This document shows, piece by piece, positions 25,400-34,605 of a stretch of 64,000 nt of DNA. Both the position numbers and the translations under genes were made by a program. Source of the stretch: Prevotella koreensis (GTDB lineage Bacteria > Bacteroidota > Bacteroidia > Bacteroidales > Bacteroidaceae); NCBI RefSeq assembly GCF_003977605.1, contig NZ_RYYU01000001.1:2420600-2484599 (forward strand), read 5' to 3'. The notes under the pieces were generated by a model. That model searched no databases. It saw only the letters and a program-made list of their open reading frames with translations, and had not been told where the DNA came from. Within the stretch, counting starts at the first letter, position 1, and every line of letters begins with the position of its first letter.

Positions 25400-25419
25400 C
25401 AAACAAATACTACCGGAGT

Positions 25420-26229
25420 ATGAAACACGCAGATTATATAGAACAGATAGAGATTGATTCGCTATGGAGCGGTAAACGCCATGTGGTTTGGAATCTTGAC
25501 AGGCGTGTGAACGTGCTTAGCGGCATCAACGGTGTGGGAAAGAGTACGATAATAAACAAGGTGGTAAAGAGCATCGAGGCCGATGGTAACATCGCGAATC
25601 CCACCTTGAAAGGAGTGCACATAAAGACCAGTCCGGCAGATGCCACGCATATACGCTTCGACGTGATACGTTCATTCGACCGCCCTATTGTCAATGGTGA
25701 CATGACGAGCCGTATGGATCACGGTCTTGCCACCGAACTCGACCTGCAGTTGTATAAGTTGCAGCGCAAATATCTCGACTATCAGGTGAACATGGGCAAC
25801 CGCATCATCGAAGCATTGCATCATGGTGACACACAGGCGGCGCAGGCGATAAGCGAACCGAAGAAGAAATTCCAAGACATCATAGACGAACTTTTCCGTG
25901 AGACTGCCAAGAAGATTGTGCGGACAGAGAACGAGATACGTTTCTCGCAGATAGGCGAGACGCTTTTGCCCTACCAACTCTCGTCGGGCGAAAAGCAGAT
26001 GCTTGTGATATTGCTCACCGTTCTCGTTGAGGACAAACTGCCATACATACTCTTCATGGACGAGCCGGAGGTGAGTCTGCATGTGGATTGGCAGGAACGC
26101 TTGATAAGTATCATACTTGAGATGAATCCCAACGTTCAGGTAATTCTTACCACCCATTCGCCTGCGGTGATAATGAACGGCTGGATGGGTCACGTTACGG
26201 AGGTGAACGATATTCTGATTGACACCTGA
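25420..26229 (+). CDS. SMC/ABC-like AAA ATPase (AAA_21 type)
   Basis: 269 aa from the ATG at 25420, chosen because the promoter lies downstream of the earlier in-frame starts. Walker A is GINGVGKS (35-42). The signature LSSGEKQM is near residue 188, Walker B FMDEPE (D214-E215) near 214, and an H-loop HSP follows. The coiled-coil insert is short, so it is not an SMC or RecF. A DUF4435 gene follows after 69 bp. ATPase plus DUF4435 is the plan of PARIS (AriA/AriB), and ATPase plus TOPRIM that of OLD and Gabija. Confidence 0.85.
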   Translation: MKHADYIEQIEIDSLWSGKRHVVWNLDRRVNVLSGINGVGKSTIINKVVKSIEADGNIANPTLKGVHIKTSPADATHIRFDVIRSFDRPIVNGDMTSRMDHGLATELDLQLYKLQRKYLDYQVNMGNRIIEALHHGDTQAAQAISEPKKKFQDIIDELFRETAKKIVRTENEIRFSQIGETLLPYQLSSGEKQMLVILLTVLVEDKLPYILFMDEPEVSLHVDWQERLISIILEMNPNVQVILTTHSPAVIMNGWMGHVTEVNDILIDT

Positions 26230-26298
26230 GGCTTGACGAATTATCGTTCAAGAAAGTCCTTTTGTCAGTTATAATTTTCTCAATTTCAATTCTTTATC

Positions 26299-27294
26299 AT
26301 GTCAAACAGGCTTAGAGAAAAAATATCGTCAAAATACCTTGAAGCGGCCAACCGCCTGCGTTCAAAGACGGCGCGGCGGCGTATCGTGGCCTATGTGGAG
26401 AGTTACGATGATGTGTTTTTCTGGCGCACGGTGCTCTCGATGTATGAAGACGAGACGCGCTATTTCGAGGTTTTGCTGCCCTCCACCCGCACTCTGGAAC
26501 GAGGAAAGAAGTCCGCAATTATGCGAATACTTGAAGAAAGGGTGGGGCGTGACATGATTGCGTGTGTGGATGCGGACTACGACTACCTCATACAGGGTGC
26601 CACCGAGACGAGCCGAAAGGTAATCAGCAATCCGTACGTGTTCCATACTTTTGCCTATTCCATAGAAAATCTGCAATGTTACGCGCCATCGCTGCATAAT
26701 GTTTGCGTTGCAGTGACGCTCAACGACCATCAACTGCTCGATCTCAACGAGTTCATGCGCCAATACAGTCTCGCCATTTTCCCGCTCTTCGTGTGGAGTA
26801 TATGGCACTATCGGCGACCTATATATATCGATTTCACCATAACCGACTTCAACCGTGTCATCGAGTTCGGCGGCTTCAAGGTTGACAACCCGTATGCCTC
26901 GATTGCCAACATACGTCACAAGGTGGGCAAGCGCATTGCCATGTTGCAGCGCAAGCATCCGGATGCAAAGGAGAGTTATCTGGAACTGAAGCGTGAATTG
27001 ATAGAGAAGTTGGGCGTGAAGCCGGATGAGACTTATCTTTATATACAAGGACATCATCTGCTTGAAAGAGCGGTGCTGCCCATGCTCGACAAAATATGCT
27101 CGCAACTCATACGCGAACGTGAGATGGAAATACGCCGACAGGCAATGCACCAAACGCAGATGCGCAACGAACTGTCGTGTTACAGTCACAGCACACAGGA
27201 CATCGAACAGATGCTGAAGAAAAATATTTCTTACATGAAGTCTCCGCTGTTCCAACGTATTCAACAGTCTGTGGAGGAATATTTGTTACACTGA
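26299..27294 (+). CDS. DUF4435 TOPRIM-like protein
   Basis: 331 aa. The N-terminal region has the TOPRIM-like acidic pattern: E34 in VAYVESYDD and D91-A-D93 in CVDADYD. The TOPRIM fold carries out Mg-dependent cleavage or strand passage in OLD nucleases, AriB and topoisomerases. The C-terminal half is helical and charged, without a motif I know. It follows the ATPase gene on the same strand and is probably its effector. Whether the pair defends against phage or has a housekeeping role beside dnaK cannot be told from sequence. Confidence 0.78.
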   Translation: MSNRLREKISSKYLEAANRLRSKTARRRIVAYVESYDDVFFWRTVLSMYEDETRYFEVLLPSTRTLERGKKSAIMRILEERVGRDMIACVDADYDYLIQGATETSRKVISNPYVFHTFAYSIENLQCYAPSLHNVCVAVTLNDHQLLDLNEFMRQYSLAIFPLFVWSIWHYRRPIYIDFTITDFNRVIEFGGFKVDNPYASIANIRHKVGKRIAMLQRKHPDAKESYLELKRELIEKLGVKPDETYLYIQGHHLLERAVLPMLDKICSQLIREREMEIRRQAMHQTQMRNELSCYSHSTQDIEQMLKKNISYMKSPLFQRIQQSVEEYLLH

Positions 27295-27421
27295 TCAAAC
27301 GCTTGTTTGTTTTTGATAATCAGTGGTTTCTGCGAGGAGGGAAATCAAGACAATCGCATTCGTGGTTGTAATACTTGCTTGTAAACTACTAAAATACGGA
27401 TCACAGCATATCGGTATGTTT

Positions 27422-27512
27422 GCAAAATGGGCGATTTTGCAAACCAATTTCGCCCAAATTGCGATGCAAAATCGCCCATTTTGCCAAGCAAAACGGCCCA
27501 AATTGGTTTGCG
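27422..27512. repeat. Intergenic palindromic repeat, copy 1
   Basis: GCAAAATGGGCGATTTTGC (27422-27440) and its exact reverse complement GCAAAATCGCCCATTTTGC (27466-27484) flank AAACCAATTTCGCCCAAATT. A fourth module, CGGCCCAAATTGGTTTGC, follows. It lies between two convergent genes (DUF4435 and trmB). Copies of the family are at 38236-38325 and 55394-55479. Confidence 0.8.
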
Positions 27513-27580
27513 TTATGTTTTTACCAAGGCTCATTTACGATATGAGACAAACCCCAATCGGTCGTAAATGATGAGGGTTG

Positions 27581-28354
27581 TTATTTCGCTTTGTCTTTTG
27601 CGCTCCTCTTTTCGCGTTTGTAACTGCGGTACTCATCGAGCGGAATTTCCACATCGCTTTCGGTCAATACACCTTCATGGGGCAGTAGGAATTTCATGTA
27701 ACGTATGTTCAGACCGCGATCTATCCACATCTGTTCATAGTAAGTATGTATGGAGAGAATGTTCTTTGTCTGTTCATCGCCCTGCATGTCGCTGCCGTAG
27801 AGGTCTTCCGTGCATACTATTATAGGCAGGTTGTTGTGCTCAACCATAAGTCGGGTGTATGTGAAGAGGAAATTTGAGTCGGTTTTCAGATGTATTATGC
27901 CCCTGTCAAGGAGGAAACGGCGGTAACGCTCCATGAAGAATGTGGATGAAAGTCGCTTTCGTGGGTTCTTCATTTGTGGGTCGCTGAACGTGAGCCAAAT
28001 CTCCTGTACCTCTCCTTCGGAGAAAAATCGGTCGATAATCTCGATGTTGGTGCGCAGGAAAGCAACGTTTTTCAGCCCCTCGGAGACAGCCTGTGTCGCG
28101 CCGGTCCACATCCTCGCTCCCTTTATGTCCACTCCGATGAAATTGATGTCGGGGAACATTCGGGCCAGTCCCACGGCATACTCACCTTTGCCACAACCCA
28201 GTTCGACCACTATCGGGTTGTCATTGTGAAAATAATCCTCGCGCCAGCGGCCCTTCATTTCGAACGGAACGTTCTCTACAACCGAATAAGGATATTGGAA
28301 CACGTTATCATAGCGTTCCATATCGGCGAATTTTGCCAGTTTCCCTTTGCCCAT
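27581..28354 (-). CDS. trmB: tRNA (guanine-N7-)-methyltransferase TrmB
   Basis: 257 aa from the ATG at 28352-28354. An upstream TTG (28372) overlaps the -7 promoter box, so it cannot be the start. The SAM-binding motif is [11 protein letters not shown] and the substrate-side motif [13 protein letters not shown] corresponds to the family's DPxxKxxHxKRR region. It makes m7G46 in the variable loop of tRNAs. The Lys/Arg-rich C-terminus is a little longer than usual. It stands alone with its own promoter. Confidence 0.95.
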   Translation of the reverse strand: MGKGKLAKFADMERYDNVFQYPYSVVENVPFEMKGRWREDYFHNDNPIVVELGCGKGEYAVGLARMFPDINFIGVDIKGARMWTGATQAVSEGLKNVAFLRTNIEIIDRFFSEGEVQEIWLTFSDPQMKNPRKRLSSTFFMERYRRFLLDRGIIHLKTDSNFLFTYTRLMVEHNNLPIIVCTEDLYGSDMQGDEQTKNILSIHTYYEQMWIDRGLNIRYMKFLLPHEGVLTESDVEIPLDEYRSYKREKRSAKDKAK

Positions 28355-28369
28355 ATTTCTTTTTTTGTG

Positions 28370-28377
28370 CAAAGGTA
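28370..28377 (-). promoter_or_regulatory. trmB -7 box
   Basis: TACCTTTG on the minus strand, 16 bp before the trmB ATG. It sits across the alternative TTG start and decides in favour of the downstream ATG. Confidence 0.6.
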
Positions 28378-28525
28378 GTGGAAGGCTGTTGAACTACAAA
28401 GAAAATTTGATATTTTTAGTGTGTTTAACCTTATTGTCGTCACCTATTTGTGGATTAAAGAATGAATATTGAAATGAAAAAATGGAAAATTCAATCGAAA
28501 ATTATTTTATATAAAATAAAATTAC

Positions 28526-28533
28526 TATCTTTG
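28526..28533 (+). promoter_or_regulatory. -7 box upstream of the 737-aa secreted protein
   Basis: TATCTTTG, about 68 bp before the ATG at 28601. The -33 region is only T-rich. The leader is A/T-rich (ending AAACATTTTATTAAA) as usual for Bacteroidales. Confidence 0.5.
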
Positions 28534-28600
28534 TGGCATGGAATGTATTTTACCGTAAGAATAATAACTAAAAAAATATTAACGTAAACATTTTATTAAA

Positions 28601-30814
28601 ATGAAAAAAATATTGCGGTTAACCGTGCTGTTGCTGTTGGCTGTGTGGGAAAATGCGGCGTATGCAGATACGTACACCTATGAATTTGCAACAAAAGTGT
28701 TTACCGAAAATGGTGAACAAAACCTCGGTGGGGTGAAGTGGACCTTGCAGACCGATACACAATATTTCGGCTATAATGCAGACAAAGGCCAGCAAATAGG
28801 TTCGGGTTCTGCACCTGCTACATACGTTAATTTATCGACAGATGGCATATCGGGTACTGTCAGTTCTATCAAAGTGGAAACAAGCGGAGCCAAAGGTATT
28901 GATGCAAATCTCACAATTACAGTAGGTGGAAAATCTTTTGGCGATACATATAAACTTACAAATGTCAATACAGAACACAATTTTACCGGAAACGCAGCGG
29001 GACAGATAGTGTTGAAGTATGAAAACAAAGCCAAGGCAATATATATAAAGAAGATAACCATAGAATACGAAAAGCAAGAGGGCGACGACCCGGAGGAGGA
29101 AGAAGAGGAAGAAGAGAATGAGGAAGACCCGATAGAGACTGCCCAAACCTTCGTTTTCAATACCGAAGCGGGGCTTACCGAGTTAGGAATCAGTGTGCCG
29201 GAATCCGGAAGTTGGACAAATATCGTCAATGACTTAAAGAATAAAGGCGTAACACTGTCGAACACGAAAAACATAACAGAGGCTCGTTTATACAATAATG
29301 ATGGCAGTTACACTTTCCGTATCTATGATGGCGGAACAATGACATTGAAGACTGATAACGGTGCTCCTATCACAAAGATAGTTATAGATTTTGATAATGC
29401 AGGAAGCGTAACGTGTGCAGGTGGATTGCTCGAAATAAACGATAAAGTGGGTACGTGGACAGGGAATGCCAAGTCGGTGACATTCAGTATAGTAAGTCAG
29501 TGCTACATCAATACAATCAACGTTACGGCAAATGCTGAAGCACCTAAGCCGACACAGGAGGTGAAAGGACTGAAAGAGTTGAGAACAGTGGAAGACGGCA
29601 CAGACGTTTACCTCTATATTCCCGATGGCGACGATGTGCGCGTGCTGTTTGTCGACGGCAACGACAATGCATTCTTGCGCGATAAGAAGGGCGACAAGGC
29701 TTATTTCAAAGGCATAAAGACCACTCCTACAATGAAATATAATCAGCACTTGGCAGGATATGTCTATGGTAAGAAAACAAGTGTCGGAGAAATGATTGTG
29801 CTGGAAGCAATAAATAAAACCAACTCTGAAAAGTTGTTGATTGCAGACCCCGTGACAGAAGATGACGTGATGCCGGCATCAGTAACAGATAATATGTACG
29901 GCAACCATATAGCCGACTGGGTTGTTATAAAAGAACATCAGGTGAAGAAAGGAAAGGTGATTGTGAACGGAAAGGAAATTACTATCAACAATGCCTATAA
30001 TCTGAACGCTGACAAATACTATCAGACACCATACGACAATGCCGTAGTTGACATGTCGGCAATAGTCTTCGCCACAGCACCGGATGCAAGCGAATTGCGC
30101 CCGATATATAACAAGGTGGAGAAAACCAATATACATAATGTGGCAGAGAATGAGTTCGTGCCGATTGTATATGTTATCGGCGAGGATATCGACTTTGTGT
30201 TACCAAATGAGAATATCACGAACACTGCGGTAAGACTGAAGCGCGAATTGTCTGACGAATCGTGGAACACTATCACACTGCCGTTCGGGATTGAAAACGT
30301 GGAAGGTGCGTTGCGCAGTTATAAGTCGGTGGAAGAAAACGTGATGACATTCGTTGAAGCAAAGAATATAGAACCCGGAATGCCGTATCTTTATAAGCCG
30401 GCAAAGAAGTTGGAGAACACTGTATATAAAGGTGTCACTCTCTCAAATGTATTGGCAAAAGACGTTGAACACGACGGATTCCACTTTGTTGGAACATACA
30501 AGCCTTACGTAATGAAGAACGACAAGACCGAACGTTTCATGGGAGAAGACGAAAAACTATACTCTCCGACATCTGAAGAACAGAGCAAGGTGGCAGGAAT
30601 GGGCGCATATTTCGTTGTGCCTGCAACGGCAGATGAGGTAATGGTGTCTTTCTATGATATTCCGACAGGTATCGGTAGCATAATGACGGGAACGAACGAA
30701 TGTCTTGATAATGCTCGGGTTTACAATCTTGGAGGTCAGTTTGTAGGATATGGTGTAACGCAACTGCCCAAGGGAATATACATTGTTAATGGTAAAAAAC
30801 TTGTTGTCAGATAA
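28601..30814 (+). CDS. Secreted multi-domain surface protein with GIYIVNGKK tail
   Basis: 737 aa. A signal peptide (residues 1-22, cleaved after AYA) is followed by two beta-sandwich-like regions. A strongly acidic linker near 163-178 (runs of Glu) joins them. The last 50 residues (ARVYNLGGQFVGYG, then LPKGIYIVNGKKLVV) match the C-terminal tail of many Prevotella secreted proteins and resemble the T9SS type A sorting domain. It is likely exported and attached to the surface. The ligand is unknown. A secreted nuclease gene follows 110 bp later on the same strand. Confidence 0.75.
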   Translation: MKKILRLTVLLLLAVWENAAYADTYTYEFATKVFTENGEQNLGGVKWTLQTDTQYFGYNADKGQQIGSGSAPATYVNLSTDGISGTVSSIKVETSGAKGIDANLTITVGGKSFGDTYKLTNVNTEHNFTGNAAGQIVLKYENKAKAIYIKKITIEYEKQEGDDPEEEEEEEENEEDPIETAQTFVFNTEAGLTELGISVPESGSWTNIVNDLKNKGVTLSNTKNITEARLYNNDGSYTFRIYDGGTMTLKTDNGAPITKIVIDFDNAGSVTCAGGLLEINDKVGTWTGNAKSVTFSIVSQCYINTINVTANAEAPKPTQEVKGLKELRTVEDGTDVYLYIPDGDDVRVLFVDGNDNAFLRDKKGDKAYFKGIKTTPTMKYNQHLAGYVYGKKTSVGEMIVLEAINKTNSEKLLIADPVTEDDVMPASVTDNMYGNHIADWVVIKEHQVKKGKVIVNGKEITINNAYNLNADKYYQTPYDNAVVDMSAIVFATAPDASELRPIYNKVEKTNIHNVAENEFVPIVYVIGEDIDFVLPNENITNTAVRLKRELSDESWNTITLPFGIENVEGALRSYKSVEENVMTFVEAKNIEPGMPYLYKPAKKLENTVYKGVTLSNVLAKDVEHDGFHFVGTYKPYVMKNDKTERFMGEDEKLYSPTSEEQSKVAGMGAYFVVPATADEVMVSFYDIPTGIGSIMTGTNECLDNARVYNLGGQFVGYGVTQLPKGIYIVNGKKLVVR

Positions 30815-30923
30815 TAAAATACAACTTGAACATTGGAAATAAACAACACAATGGGATAGATTCTGGAAGATTAGTGAGAAAGAATGATTGTTTAATGAAT
30901 TTAACTTATTAGAAAAAGAAATC

Positions 30924-32009
30924 ATGAAAAAAATTATTTTAGCCTTATCGTTGCTTATCGTTACTATTGATGCGATAGCACAGAAAAACAAGACACCGGA
31001 GTGTATAAAACTGAAAAACGGTGCAGTATTGACATTTCAAAAAGATGAAACAGATAGGTCTGTTATCATCTTCGGACAGGGAGGAGCGAAGGATTCGCTC
31101 GGTATAAAGATATACATGAAGGACGGTTCCTGCATTGACTATCTCTATTCGCAAATCGATTTCATTACATTCTACGACCAAGAAGGTGGACAGACGGATG
31201 ATAATAACATCAATAAAAACAATGAAACCGACCTTGCAAGGAACAAGGAGGCGTGGAGACTGGAGTTCCCGAAACTGCATCAGGGTGACGAAGACTTCAC
31301 TTATGAGATAACTCACTATGCCGATAAAGAACAGGTTGTGAATTTCTCTTTGGAATGGGACGGACAGAAACGTGGAAACAGGTGGACATGTTATCAGTTG
31401 CATGCAGGCAATCTGCCCAAAAACACAAAGCGAAATAATAAGTTCAAGGAAGACCTTAAGATCACAAATCCGGCTCACAGAACAACACTTGCGGATTATA
31501 GGCCTACGTCTTCAATATACTCAAGAGGTCACCTCTGCCCGTCAAGCGACAGACTTTTTTCCGTAGAGCAGAATATGCAAACATTCTATCTCAGCAATAT
31601 GCAACCGCAAGAGACAGGGCATAACAGTGGTGTGTGGCAGCAACTGGAAAAGAAAGTCAGGGACTATGCTTCAGATGTGGAATGTGACACGTTGTATATC
31701 GTGAAGGCTGCAACAATTGACAAGCCGGAACATATAAAAAATACGACAGCAACAGGGTTGCGTGTTCCCGCATATTTCTATATGGCTCTGCTATCTTATA
31801 ATAATGCAACAGGAAAGTATCACGCTCTTGGTATATGGTCGCCGCACTATAAAAAAAGTCCGACAGAATACATAACCATAAAGGAATTGCAGTCAAGAAC
31901 GAATATAGACTTCTTCTGTAATCTCCCGGATGATATCGAAGAGGAGGTTGAGAACGATAAAAGTAATGATAATGCAAGGTTCTGGGGCATCACATTTAAC
32001 TCCAAATAG
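30924..32009 (+). CDS. Secreted DNA/RNA non-specific endonuclease
   Basis: 361 aa from the ATG at 30924; an earlier start would put residues before the signal peptide (MKKIILALSLLIVTIDAIAQ). The NUC1-type core shows YSRGHLCPSSDR, where the catalytic His lies in RGH (Asp of the textbook DRGH is Ser here), and NMQPQETGHNSGVW with the metal-binding Asn. It degrades extracellular nucleic acids, probably for nutrition or biofilm escape. About 100 residues of a family-unknown domain precede the nuclease core. Confidence 0.88.
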   Translation: MKKIILALSLLIVTIDAIAQKNKTPECIKLKNGAVLTFQKDETDRSVIIFGQGGAKDSLGIKIYMKDGSCIDYLYSQIDFITFYDQEGGQTDDNNINKNNETDLARNKEAWRLEFPKLHQGDEDFTYEITHYADKEQVVNFSLEWDGQKRGNRWTCYQLHAGNLPKNTKRNNKFKEDLKITNPAHRTTLADYRPTSSIYSRGHLCPSSDRLFSVEQNMQTFYLSNMQPQETGHNSGVWQQLEKKVRDYASDVECDTLYIVKAATIDKPEHIKNTTATGLRVPAYFYMALLSYNNATGKYHALGIWSPHYKKSPTEYITIKELQSRTNIDFFCNLPDDIEEEVENDKSNDNARFWGITFNSK

Positions 32010-32041
32010 ACGGCATTATATTATAAGATAGAGAAAACTCA

Positions 32042-32102
32042 AATCCCATTCACAGACTTTACGTTGACCTTACTTGGGCGTAATTTATCGTGAATGGGAT
32101 AT
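32042..32102. terminator. Hairpin between the nuclease gene and the ABC operon
   Basis: ATCCCATTCAC (from about 32042) pairs with GTGAATGGGAT (to about 32100), and a T-rich run (TTGTTTTTT) follows on the plus strand. The loop is long (about 38 nt). It separates two convergent units. Confidence 0.55.
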
Positions 32103-32162
32103 TGTTTTTTACAAATGGCGGGTGAGAGAATGATGTGTTTTGAAGTTCCTGAATTGTAACTG

Positions 32163-33443
32163 TTATTCTTTCACTTGTGATTTTAATGCCTTTTGCTTCT
32201 CTACGGCATTCTTTATTACCGTCATTCGCTCTATTGCATGTCGGCGGGCACTAATCAGTTGGTATTTATATACGGCGCAGGTCGCGAAGAAATAGACAAT
32301 TACTTGTATCCAAAGCCAGATATATTCGTTGCGAACATCATTGAGAGTAGCACCCATACTGCTTATTCTTACGAAGCCGCGTACGCCGAAAGTGGAGGGC
32401 ACAAGGTATGATATTCCGCGCCATATTGCCGGAATACTGCTCTCCGGCCACGACACTCCGGCAAGGAAAAGGAATGGAAGTGAGGTGAACACAACGAGTA
32501 ATATCACGTTCTCGCGATAGCGTATGATGCACGAGAAGAGCATACCGAAGAAGATGCTGGCAAGCAGATAGGGCAGCATCAGTGCGAAAAGGTCGGTCGC
32601 TTGCGGTATGCTTGTGAAACCGAAGATGCGCGGAACGACAAGTGTGACGTATGCACCCATTACCGAGAATATCATGAGATAGCACAGCGACTTGCCGAAT
32701 ACTATGCGGTACATGCCGTTGTAGTGGCGGCTCACGGGCACAAGGTCTTGGTAACGGTTGTTCTCTCGCGCCGTACCTGCGCTGAGTCCGATGCCGAGAA
32801 GCAGCGTTTGTTGCAGTATCAGGATAAGTACACAGGGCAGAATGAAGTTGCCGTAACCGCCTGTGGTGTTGAACATCTGCACATCTTCGAAGTCGAGCGG
32901 CTGTGTTAGAATACGATCCTCTTGGTCGGTTGGGGGGCTTGATATTGCAACTTGAATATCGGCATTCATGTCTTGCGACACATTCATCGCGGTGGAATAA
33001 ATTGCCTTATATGTCAGCATCATGCTCATATCGCAGAATAGGCTCATCTTGGTTTGCTGTCCTCGTCCGAGTGTTTGTTCGAAATCGGTAGGGAAGTAGA
33101 GTATTCCGCGCACCACCTGATGCCCCACAAGTTGTCGTGCCTCGTCTATCGAGGTGCAATGGTAGGCTACTTTCACTTCCGGCGAAGCATCGCATCGACG
33201 TATGAATTGGCGTGAGGTATGACTGTTCGACAGGTCAACCACAGCCACCGGGACATCTCTCACCACCTCGTTATCGTATGCCCAAGAATATACCAGGGGG
33301 TAGAGTAGCGGCACAATGATAAAGAATATCAGCACTCCTTCATCTCTTATGACAGAGCGCATTTCCTTTCTCCAAATATAGCAGGTGTCTTTTAGACTTT
33401 CATACATGTTTTTTAGGAGTTTAGGGTATATAAACGTATTCAA
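32163..33443 (-). CDS. ABC-2 type permease (export operon, last gene)
   Basis: 426 aa. One N-terminal transmembrane helix (FFIIVPLLYPLVYSW), a large periplasmic domain (about 60-215) and five or six C-terminal helices give the ABC2_membrane_3 layout of YhhJ/YbhS-type exporters. It overlaps the preceding permease gene by 23 bp. The two permeases probably form a heterodimer. No ATP-binding subunit is encoded in the operon. Confidence 0.88.
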   Translation of the reverse strand: MNTFIYPKLLKNMYESLKDTCYIWRKEMRSVIRDEGVLIFFIIVPLLYPLVYSWAYDNEVVRDVPVAVVDLSNSHTSRQFIRRCDASPEVKVAYHCTSIDEARQLVGHQVVRGILYFPTDFEQTLGRGQQTKMSLFCDMSMMLTYKAIYSTAMNVSQDMNADIQVAISSPPTDQEDRILTQPLDFEDVQMFNTTGGYGNFILPCVLILILQQTLLLGIGLSAGTARENNRYQDLVPVSRHYNGMYRIVFGKSLCYLMIFSVMGAYVTLVVPRIFGFTSIPQATDLFALMLPYLLASIFFGMLFSCIIRYRENVILLVVFTSLPFLFLAGVSWPESSIPAIWRGISYLVPSTFGVRGFVRISSMGATLNDVRNEYIWLWIQVIVYFFATCAVYKYQLISARRHAIERMTVIKNAVEKQKALKSQVKE

Positions 33444-34602
33444 GCATTGCTCGTCGCAGGTTCTTCATAACGAATATAGGGAGGCAGATGAAGACAATCA
33501 GAGCGATGAGATTGAACCACGCATCACTCATCGGATAGCCGTTAAAGACGCATATCTGATAGAACATATAGTAATGTCGAAGGGGGAAAAGTTGTCCAAA
33601 AGCCTCCAGCATCGGGTGCATTGCAAAGAGCGGAAATGCCGCACCACACATAGTGAAACCAAGCATTGCCCACAGCGAACACACACTCATTGACAAACGC
33701 AGCGAGGGTATCAGTCCGAAAACGAACATCCCGAAAGACTGTGACGCTACTACTGCGAGAAAACCGATGAGGGCGATTGTGAACCAATTTCCTTGATGCG
33801 GGAAGCCGAGAAAGCCATATATATATATAAGGTAGCCGTAGAATATGGTTAGAAATATCAATGTCTGCGGCAGCATCTTTCCGAGCATTGCCACCCAAAT
33901 GTCATTGTCTGACAAGCGCATCAGCACCTTGCTGCGGCGGAATTTCAGTTCCGTACCTATGGAATAGGCCGTTATAAGGAATACGAACAGCAACAACAAG
34001 CCGGGGATAATGAACGAACCGAGATAGAAATTGTAGTTCAGCCAGGGATTTCCTATCATGTGCAAATCAATGGATATGGGTTGCAGAAACGCCAATATCT
34101 GGTCGTCGGTGTGCCCTCGCGCACGCATGGTGGCCTGTCCCACTGCCGCCGAAGCGAGCGTACATACCGTTCTCATGTCGCGATAGAGCAACGCACCCGC
34201 CATGAGCATCGTGCTGTTAAAGTAGAAAGACACTTTCGGTCTGCGCTGCGACATAAGGTCGGAGGTAGTGCCTGCGGGAATATAGAGGAATGCATAAATC
34301 TCGTTTCGCTGCATTGCGGCACGCGCTTCCGCCGGAGTGGCATACCGTCCTACTACTTTATTGGTCTGCATAGCGTCGAGACGGCGTATGATAGAGCGTG
34401 TTGTGACGGTATTATCGTTGTCAACAATACCGATAGGCATCTCCTGCGGCAGTCCGTCGTCCATCATTGAGGTGAAGAAAATCACCGACACGATGGGGAA
34501 CACCACCATACAGAAGAGGTAGATCGGCGTTGACATCATTATGCCACATTCTCGCCGTGCCACACTAAGTATGCGCAGAAAAGGATTCCTTTTGCTATAC
34601 AT
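33421..34602 (-). CDS. ABC-2 type permease (export operon)
   Basis: 393 aa, same architecture as its downstream partner: an N-terminal helix, a periplasmic domain, then a cluster of hydrophobic helices including a PHQGN loop. It starts 3 bp after the HlyD gene stop. Together with HlyD and TolC it would form a tripartite efflux pump for a drug-like or lipid-like substrate that cannot be predicted. Confidence 0.88.
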   Translation of the reverse strand: MYSKRNPFLRILSVARRECGIMMSTPIYLFCMVVFPIVSVIFFTSMMDDGLPQEMPIGIVDNDNTVTTRSIIRRLDAMQTNKVVGRYATPAEARAAMQRNEIYAFLYIPAGTTSDLMSQRRPKVSFYFNSTMLMAGALLYRDMRTVCTLASAAVGQATMRARGHTDDQILAFLQPISIDLHMIGNPWLNYNFYLGSFIIPGLLLLFVFLITAYSIGTELKFRRSKVLMRLSDNDIWVAMLGKMLPQTLIFLTIFYGYLIYIYGFLGFPHQGNWFTIALIGFLAVVASQSFGMFVFGLIPSLRLSMSVCSLWAMLGFTMCGAAFPLFAMHPMLEAFGQLFPLRHYYMFYQICVFNGYPMSDAWFNLIALIVFICLPIFVMKNLRRAMLEYVYIP

Positions 34603-34605
34603 TGT

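Noticed and set aside
25261..25419. Upstream start for the ATPase beside dnaK
   Set aside because: A clear promoter at 25370-25399 lies inside this extension, so it cannot be translated from that transcript.
27422..27512. Palindromic modules as CRISPR repeats
   Set aside because: Modules are in mixed orientation with no unique spacers of constant length, and no cas genes are in the window.
28770..29300. Long minus-strand ORFs opposite the 737-aa secreted protein
   Set aside because: Shadow frames with runs of Ser/Phe complementary to the Glu-rich linker of the real gene.
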